A stretch of DNA of 64,000 nt from Rugalucina vietnamica (lineage: Eukaryota > Mollusca > Bivalvia > Lucinida > Lucinidae), in contig OZ024877.1 of NCBI GenBank assembly GCA_964017185.1, forward strand, positions 2,148,006-2,212,005. The letters run 5' to 3'. Shown here piece after piece: positions 57,046-64,000 of the stretch; the first letter of the stretch is position 1; each line of letters opens with the position of its first letter. The notes under the pieces are model-generated. The model was not told the DNA's origin, ran no database searches, and saw only the letters and a list, made by a program, of their open reading frames with translations. The translations under genes and the position numbers were made by a program.

Positions 57046-57630
57046 CCAATGCATCACGCAAACATGTATGTGAAAGATATACCCCTTATACCCTACTTTT
57101 ATATAGTAAAACTGGGGTGTACAGGGGTATACCTTTTTCCTTATTTCTGATAAAAAAAAGTGTAGGTACTCGTTCGAACCGCCTCGGCGAAGCGGTTCTA
57201 ACTTATACCCACAGATAATATTTTGAGCACAAATATTAAAAATATCAAAATGTTTCTAATTAAATTTTTATTTTTTTTTTTACAGCTTAAGAAAAATATT
57301 TACATAGCATGGGCGTGATTTTGTAATGGTCATTTTTATTGGCAAGCTAGCTCATTACGAAAACATGCCCATGCAATATACAGAGATTTTTAAAGTTCTA
57401 AAAAATGAAAATTTTCAGAAGAAAATTTATGATTTTTCTTATTTTTGCTCAAAACATTGATTGTGGGTACACGTTAGAACCGTCTCGGCGAGGCGGTTCT
57501 AACGAGTACCCACAATCTATGTTTCGGAGTAAAAATAAGAAAAAAAGGCATACCCCTGCAAACCCCAGTTTTACTACATAAAATTGGGGTTCGAGGGGGT
57601 ATACTGTTTATGGATATGTTTTTCTGATTT
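57046..57630. mobile_element. Two R2 copies, opposite orientation
   Basis: Copy one (about 57065-57320) has the core GAACCGCCTCGGCGAAGCGG; copy two (57358-57625) has GAACCGTCTCGGCGAGGCGG. They face each other across about 40 bp. Confidence 0.7.
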
Positions 57631-57824
57631 GTTTCTTAGCTGAGTGATATATATCAGTCAACACTTGCCCATTATGGTAATACCACAAGAATATTTAGTC
57701 AGCTGAGATTGAAATTTTGTTCTAACTTCAAACTGTTTGCATTTCAACATTTGTACTAAAGCAAATGATTATAACAGTATTTGAATATAATTTGTATTGG
57801 TTCCGGTAATTATAATAAGAGCTG

Positions 57825-58586
57825 TCGCAGGACAGCGTAGCTCGCCTGACTTGTGCTTTGCCACTAAATCTATTAAATCTATGACCAAAGACATTGACCT
57901 CAATGTCACTCAGGTGGGTCGTGATGGTACAGCATAAAACTTCAGACCAATATCTACCAACATGCTAAGTTCAACTTGATCCATCTACATATTTGATATA
58001 GACTTATAACCTAAAATCTAAGTCTGTGACCTTGACCACAGGTGAGTCAAGATGCTACAGCATAATAAAAGAATAATATCTAACAGCAAAGTATCAACTA
58101 GATCCATCCATCTGTTCCAGCAATATACAGTTCATAACTTTAAGCAAAAGCTTTAACATACAATTTCAAAGTCTGTGACCTTGAACTCAAGGTCACCCAG
58201 GTGGGTCATGATGGTACAGCATAAAACTTCAGACCAATATCTACCAACATGCAAAGTATCAACTTGATCCATCTACATATCCAAGAGATATAGACTTATA
58301 AAAACTTTAACCAAAACTCTAACAGAAAATTTCTACTAAAGGTCACCCAGGTGGGTCATGATGGTACAGCATAAAACTTCAGACCAATATCTTCCAAAAT
58401 GCAAAGTATCAACTTGATCCATCCACAACTTCAAGAGATATAGACTCATAAAAACGTTAACCAAAAACTTTAACATTTTGAGCAACGCCGACGCAGACGC
58501 TAACGCTAACGCTAACGCCGACGCCGACGCCGACGCTGGGGTGACTGCAATAGCTCTTCCTGTACTTTCGTACAGGCGAGCTAAAA
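57825..58586 (+). repeat. Head/core/tail repeat (GAGCTGTCGCAGGACAGC head)
   Basis: A hairpin head is followed by about four divergent units of 130-160 bp marked TGATGGTACAGCATAAAACT, then a (GACGCC/GCTAAC) hexamer-like run (58487-58540) and a hairpin tail CTGTACTTTCGTACAGGCGA. The minus-strand frame at 58336-58608 is made of this repeat (the alanine-serine run is the hexamer). Confidence 0.7.
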
Positions 58587-59104
58587 ATTGTGAGTAATTT
58601 AAGTTCAATGCTACTTGAATTTAAGTGCACTCACATTATGCTCAGCAGATCCCTAAGGTTTGGTCAGAGACGAGTACAATCGTCCTTTTGACTCTTCATT
58701 TTTGATTTCCTCATGAACAAGTAGAATCAACCTCATGAGCAAACATCAACTGACAAAGGACAAGCCAATAACAGTTGCAGCTTAATCCTTACATTTCGTT
58801 TTTAACGCAAAGACGTGTAAATGGCATTTTAAAGAAATAGAAAATATCACATTTTATGATAACCATGAGCAAAATGCACATAAGTACAAATAAAATCCCA
58901 TTTAAACATCAACGAAAACATTCCTTCTTCCAAGTCGCAGTAAGTTTGATGCAATATCCATCCTTGACAAGCACAAAGTCTAACATCGAATAAAAGTCAG
59001 CTTTAACGATGCTTTATTACATGTACCAGATGATATAACGCAGTCAGGATAAGCTAACAAAATGGTAGCACAATTTTCTGTCTAAGCAAAATTACCATCA
59101 AACT

Positions 59105-59874
59105 CAGTTCTGTTTTTATTTGCTAGTACTTCAGCTGGTGTTGTGCCGTGTGGCGGCCCTAAAATGTCTCCCCGTACATCATCCATAGTGCAGATTATAT
59201 TTTCCTTTTGGTCCTTTGAGATCAGCGAGGGTATACTGAGAAATTAGAAATTCATTACCGGGTTAGAATCATTTTCTAACCGACGTTTTATACATTTGAC
59301 TCTTTTTGGATAATGCTAGTCCTTGTATCGACTATCCTGTTGAAAGTTGCAAAATTACAGTATTTCCCTTTGGCCCCATTTTACCAAATCTAAAGGGTCA
59401 CTGAAGAGGCTTAAATAGCCGAAACCATGGTATGGCCCATCTCTTCTCTCATTTATATGCTCACTGCTCTTAAAGGATCTCAGTTCTATTTTTATTTGCT
59501 AGTACTGCAGCTGGTGTTGTGCCGTGTGGCGGCCCTCAAAAGTCTCCCCGTACATCATCCATAGTGCAGATTATATTTTCCTTTTGGTCCTTTGAGATCA
59601 GCGAGGGTATACCGAGAAATTAGAAATTCATTACCGGTTTAGAATCATTTTCTAACCGACGTTTTATACATTTGACTCTTTTTAGATAATGCTAGTCCTT
59701 GTATCGACTATCCTGTTGAAAGTTGCAAAATTACAGTATTTCCCTTTGGCCCCATTTCGCCAAATCTAAAGGGTCACTGAAGAGGCTTAAATAGCCGAAA
59801 CCATGGTATGGCCCATCCCTTCTCTCATTTATATGCTCACTGCTCTTAAAGGATCTCAGTTCTATTTTTATCCA
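59105..59874 (+). repeat. 376-bp tandem duplication
   Basis: Two units (59105-59480 and 59481-59856) plus 18 bp of a third, differing at only a few positions. Related copies are at 19600-20127 and 61275-61390. Confidence 0.9.
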
Positions 59875-60444
59875 TATTAATGAACCACCGCAAGTGCTCT
59901 AAGAAAAAATAAAAACAACAATAAATCACAACTGATTAGCAACGATCACAGATTCACTTAAATTACGTCAATTACAAATATAAAATCACACAAAAACGAT
60001 TTGCCGATTGTCATAGATAGAAAAGAAAAAGTGATGAAGAGAACAGACATAAACTTATTAACACAAACATTATACAAAGTACACTTTTTGTGAACATTTT
60101 GTAAAGTTTCAGTAACTTTTTTCTAGTCATGAAGAAGGCACATGTAACGTTCTACTTCTACCTTTTAATCTAGAATTAAAGACTAGAGAGTACTGATTCG
60201 TACTTCCACTGATATTAAAATAAATATTTATATAATTAAATGATATATCACAAGCTTTTCCATTAGAAAGAGAGGAGACTTATAAAATTCTAATTCATTC
60301 AACGTTTCACAGAGTATATACACATTTTCTTCCTGTTGCCTATTTCCGATGTTATTTGCATCATCGAGAAAAGGGAGATTAAACTGCGAGCTTATCTGCA
60401 GATGAGAAAGGCTTCTAGTGCATCTCAATGTCCTGTAAACTCCT

Positions 60445-60749
60445 GGCCCCGAGATTATAAAACTTTTTTCATGCTCAGCTCAGCTGAGACTAAAATTTAT
60501 CCTGCTCATAGATGTTAAAATGCCAACATTGTTGGCATTTTAACATTTATGAGCAGGATAAATTATGAGTTGTTGAGTACTGAACCTGAATTTTCCACTA
60601 ATTTCAACTATTGAAATAGTTGAAATTAGTGGAAAATTTCAACTAGTTTATCATTAAGAGCACACTTGCATGATTAATAACAATTTTGGTTAAATCAAAT
60701 AGTGGAATGAGATGCCAGCACGTAAAAAAAGTTTTATAACCTCGGGGCC
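60445..60749. mobile_element. Palindromic MITE next to the TRPC stop codon
   Basis: The ends GGCCCCGAGATTATAAAACT and the inverse of GGCCCCGAGGTTATAAAACT pair nearly perfectly. Inside are two hairpins (GTTAAAATGCCAACATTGTT... at about 60513-60543, and CACTAATTTCAACTATTGAA... at about 60595-60640). It ends 12 bp beyond the minus-strand stop codon. Confidence 0.75.
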
Positions 60750-60761
60750 TGGTCCCCTATT

Positions 60762-61252
60762 TTAGAATTTCTGATGATCTTCATCCACAATAATGCACTC
60801 TTCGCCATCGGAATGTCTACCACCGTCAATACCATCAACTTGCACTTGTTCAGGGGACATAACCGTATCATCACCATTCAGGGAATCCCCAGCTCCGCCT
60901 ACTAAACTATCTTGTCTACTATCAGAGTCCATATATCCTCTTCGACCAAAGCAATTATCATCAGAGGCACTGCTTAGCGTCCGCGCGTGCGCCTTTGAAC
61001 TTTGAGTTTGATCAGTTATGAGTTGACTTTCTGTTTTCCGCCTCTCCAAGGCTATTATCTTATCTTTCGCTGATTTCAACGTCGGTTTGGCTGACCCTGG
61101 ACCGTACACGTCCTCTCTTAAGGCCAGCATCTGACTGTTAACTTTGTTGAGTGCTGTGGCTACGTCTGCCATCTGAGACTCCCGACTTTTCATCACGTTT
61201 AACATCTCGTACCTGAAGCTGGATATGTCTTGTTTGATCTCTTCGAAGTCAT
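60762..61252 (-). CDS. TRPC-type cation channel, C-terminal exon (partial)
   Basis: On the minus strand an acceptor TTTGTTTTTCAG at 61253 opens a terminal exon in phase 1 that reads D-F-E-E-I-K-Q-D-I-S-S-F-R-Y-E-M-L and stops at TAA (60762-60764). E-I-K-Q-D-I-S-S-L-R-Y-E-L is a hallmark of canonical TRP (TRPC) channels, non-selective cation channels opened downstream of phospholipase C; it lies in the cytosolic C-terminus beside the coiled-coil assembly region. After it comes a helical stretch with heptad-like spacing (M-A-D-V-A-T-A-L-N-K-V-N-S-Q-M-L-A-L), then an acidic, Ser-rich disordered tail. No PDZ-type end is evident. The transmembrane and ankyrin exons are not visible up to 64 kb and must lie further right. 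Confidence 0.8.
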
Positions 61253-61274
61253 CTGAAAAACAAACATGCAAATG

Positions 61275-61390
61275 TTGCCGAATTTAGAGGGTCACTGATG
61301 ACGCTAAAGTAACCGAAATCGCGGTATGGTCTTCTCTCTTCCTCATCGATATGCTCTTAAAGGATCTTAGTTTCAATTTTATTTGTCACT
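61275..61390 (+). repeat. Fragment of the 376-bp repeat in the TRPC intron
   Basis: AATTTAGAGGGTCACTGATG, AACCGAAATCGCGGTATGGT and CTCTTAAAGGATCTTAGTTT follow the order of the 59.1 kb repeat. Confidence 0.65.
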
Positions 61391-61494
61391 ATTAGAACAC
61401 CACCTTGCACACGACGTTTGTACTTTAGGTTTTAATTACAGGGACATGTCATTGAAATGTAGACTCTTCTTATTGATGGAAATAGTGATTAAAC

Positions 61495-61772
61495 ATCAGG
61501 AAAACATGTCCGTGCAATGTATACCCCCTTAATCCCCACTTTTATATAGCAAATCTGGGGTTTGCAGGGGTATACCTATTTTTCTTATTTCTGCTTCAAA
61601 ACATAGATTGTGGGTACTCGTTAGAACCGCCTCGCCGAAGCGGTTCTAACGTGTACCTACAATCTATGTTTTGAGCAAAAATAAGAAAAATATCAAAATT
61701 TTTCAGCTGAAATTTTTCAATTTTTGAAGCTCAGAAAATCTCTGTTTATTGCATGGGCAAGTTTTCATGATG
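61495..61772 (+). mobile_element. R2 family copy, complete
   Basis: CATCAGGAAAACATGTCC through the palindrome GAACCGCCTCGCCGAAGCGG to TTGCATGGGCAAGTTTTCAT. Confidence 0.75.
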
Positions 61773-61774
61773 AT

Positions 61775-62740
61775 AGAAAAGAAATGAGATCTACGTTTCC
61801 CTTTCGGTGTCTTTAAGTGATGTTCTGCCGTATGTACATGTATGTCTTAATATACTGTAGTTCAGGTAACTACATGTGTAAATAAACTTTAGAGAAAACT
61901 CTGCTCACTTTGATGGCGAATAGCTGCAGATGTATCATTGCTTGTTCGTGTTTTTGAATGTTTCAGTCTTGATTAAACGGGGGAATGTGACCCTGGCTGC
62001 GCCTTAACCTGGTCATTGCCGACTTGTAACTTTTTGTAGACAAACGAGATGTTTAAAATAGCTCTCGGAATATAGGTTCAATAAATATGAACATATGCTT
62101 TTTATAACAAGTATTCTATTTAGTCCGACAGAGAAATAGTATTTGTTCTGTGAACCTGGATTTTGCGACATCCACATGACGCCACTTTGTCAACACATGG
62201 CTATCTACAGAGAAAAAAATAATAAAATGCATACCTTCTGTAACTTCTGCCTCTCTCTGTATATCAAATATGTATCGCTGTATAATACGCTGCATAACTT
62301 TCTGAAAATAAATGTAAAAGGTATCACTGTACAGGTGCGTTCACTTATTAATATACCCCTGCGATATTCAGAAATAAATAGACAACTTTTCTTGTTTTTG
62401 AACAATCGTCACTGGCAAGAAATAGACAACTGGATGAATTTGTTCATATAATATGTTAAGTATGTCTATAAATTTTGACTCTGTATATAAAACTTCCAGA
62501 TCGTGTGATGTTTAAATGCCTAAATTGATTACATAACATATGGAGCCAAATTTTTAACAAAAATTTCGCTGATATTCGAGTTTTAAAGATTCTACAAGGA
62601 ACCATGGTTAATGGTGTGTTATTTTGTTTGTAAATTATGAAAGAATAGCCATTTTTGTACTACGGCTGAAAATTTGGTGTCTTTAGAGGGTTACATCCTG
62701 ATTTTCATTTATTGTACATTTAAGAATTTCATGATAAAGC
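61775..62740. other. Presumed TRPC intron, no exon seen
   Basis: AT-rich on both strands. The frame at 62143-62451 has no TRPC or other recognisable pattern. Confidence 0.4.
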
Positions 62741-62745
62741 GGTTG

Positions 62746-63481
62746 TTACAATATAAAACTAAGCATGTCAGTGTTATTTTGCAAGAAAACAAATATTCTG
62801 CTAGGGCGGTTATTTGACCAAAGCTTGCTAAGTGGGTTCTTTCATAAGGTAAGCATGTCTTAAAGCACTATGGAGTCACCCATGACTTTTTATTCTGCCA
62901 AAACGGGGGTTGGCATTTCATCGTACATTTCATGATTGTTTCCTACGCACCGAGGGGCTAAGTGGGCTAAATTATATTGTTAGACAATGACTCACGTCTC
63001 CTCTTCGTGAGTTTCTTAACCTCTTCTATAGCGATCAAGTCACGGAAATTAACATGTCATAATGGTATTTATGCAAAGCAAATGTTTTTTTTGTTTTTTT
63101 TTTTTTTGCATTCATCCCTATTATTGATATAAAAGGAACGTCTGTCTTTGAATGTCCTGGTGATTTCCTTGATTTTATGCCTAAACAAGAGGATTTAAAT
63201 ATCATGAATATAAACAGTGAGAGATAGCCTAAGTATGAAAATTTCTCTGTGACAGTCCCAAACCCCTATGGTATTCTGTGCCGAGAAACAAACAATGAAT
63301 TGTGTGATGAAATGTCAACCCAACATTGGGCAGAATACAAAGCCATATGTGACTCCACAGTGCCTTAAAGCATGCTTACCTCATAAAGGAACCCACTAGC
63401 AAGTTTTATTCGTAAAACCGTCCTGGTAGAATATTAGTTGTCTTGCAAAATAACACTGACATGCTTAGTTTTATATTGTAA
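62746..63481. mobile_element. Fold-back element, 200-bp arms
   Basis: The left end TTACAATATAAAACTAAGCA is mirrored at 63462-63481. Homology continues about 200 bp inward (AAAGCACTATGGAGTCACCC against its inverse GTGACTCCACAGTGCCTTAA). The centre holds a T-rich tract (63085-63107). Non-coding. Confidence 0.75.
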
Positions 63482-63485
63482 GAAA

Positions 63486-64000
63486 AGTACAAGTAGGCAA
63501 AGATCAGGAAAAGGCGCAATCAGAAAAAGACTCCCACTCCAAAAACCAAGGTGGGAAAAAACAAACTAACAATCAGGTACTTATACCATGAAAACATTTC
63601 GTAAGCCGAATGAGCAGCTATTTTCCCAATAGGTGGCCACTCAGTTACCTTAACTTAACTAAAAATATGCAAACATACATAAGGCGCCAACAGCACAAAA
63701 ATATTTTAAACACCAAGACATAAAACAAAAAGAACCACCACAGAAGTATCGACTTGGAACGATCAGTAACACAAAGTTACTGGCGGGTTTAAATCGATTT
63801 TACACGGCCGTAACCTCACCCTCAGCTTCTGCAGTGGTTCATAACATTTAGTTAGTTCTTCGGTCCTCGTGGTGAATCTCTAACTAGTAAAATGAATCAT
63901 CAAGAACAAACAAATAAATCATGATAAACATCCTGATGAATCAAAAACCAGGACTCACAGATTCAGTAAGCTGCCCGACGATGGAGATCCCTGGGCGCCA
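63486..64000 (+). mobile_element. T1 copy, cut by the window end
   Basis: AGTACAAGTAGGCAAAGATC to GGAGATCCCTGGGCGCCA, nearly identical to the copy at 55175-55736. Confidence 0.85.

Noticed and set aside
58336-58608. Minus-strand frame with Ala/Ser run
   Set aside because: It is the GACGCC/GCTAAC simple-repeat tail of a head/core/tail element, not a protein.
60793-61005. Plus-strand frame opposite the TRPC exon
   Set aside because: Antisense shadow of the TRPC-like exon, which has the recognisable motif and splice acceptor.

Overview
The window is eukaryotic, AT-rich and intron-rich. Short exons with GT/AG boundaries sit in a dense bed of small non-autonomous transposons, fold-back elements and simple repeats. 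The protein families, the tRNA-derived repeats and the head/core/microsatellite/tail repeat types (for example those near 21.6, 53.7 and 57.8 kb) suggest a marine invertebrate, most probably a bivalve mollusc. That placement is inferred from repeat style, not from a database match.

The main genic content is a tandem, same-strand (+) array of five loci of the intracellular lipid-binding protein family (FABP/CRABP, iLBP). The diagnosis rests on the four-exon structure with intron phases 1, 0, 0 and on the protein pattern (N-terminal F/Y-C-G-T/S-W, central E-W-K/E-E/D, terminal R-x-aromatic). Copy A (7.0-10.2 kb, possibly to 10.6 kb) has exons 1-3 and only a doubtful short exon 4. Copy B (15.6-18.4 kb) is the only copy that reads through intact, predicting 149 residues. 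Copy C (29.6-30.2 kb) keeps only exons 3 and 4 and carries a nonsense codon. Copy D (35.6-41.2 kb) has four recognisable exons, but a one-base shift in exon 1 and no acceptor before exon 2. Copy E (46.8-56.3 kb) has four exons, but exon 2 is split by a 2.24 kb element with 460 bp identical terminal direct repeats and a TTCA target-site duplication; removing the element and one TTCA restores a 173-nt in-frame exon. The array looks like a gene family in birth-and-death turnover.

At the right edge, on the minus strand, is the terminal coding exon of a TRPC-type cation channel (60762-61252); the rest of that gene would lie beyond 64 kb.

Most other sequence is repetitive. The commonest family, called T1 here, begins GTACAAGTAGGCAAAGATCA; it occurs about twenty times and one copy at 3.9-6.1 kb is a 2.2 kb fold-back. 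Other families are a hairpin MITE (R3), a palindromic-core family (R2), four terminal-inverted-repeat elements packed with short CG-containing motifs (at 0.7, 14.2, 20.1 and 25.5 kb; two have TTA/TAA target duplications as in PIF/Harbinger), several long fold-backs (1.5, 38.8 and 62.7 kb), tRNA-like SINE pieces (38-45 kb), a 620 bp compound tetranucleotide array (41.7 kb), a 156-bp satellite (53.7-55.05 kb) and a 376-bp tandem duplication (59.1 kb). No CRISPR, rRNA, convincing functional tRNA or transposase gene was seen.
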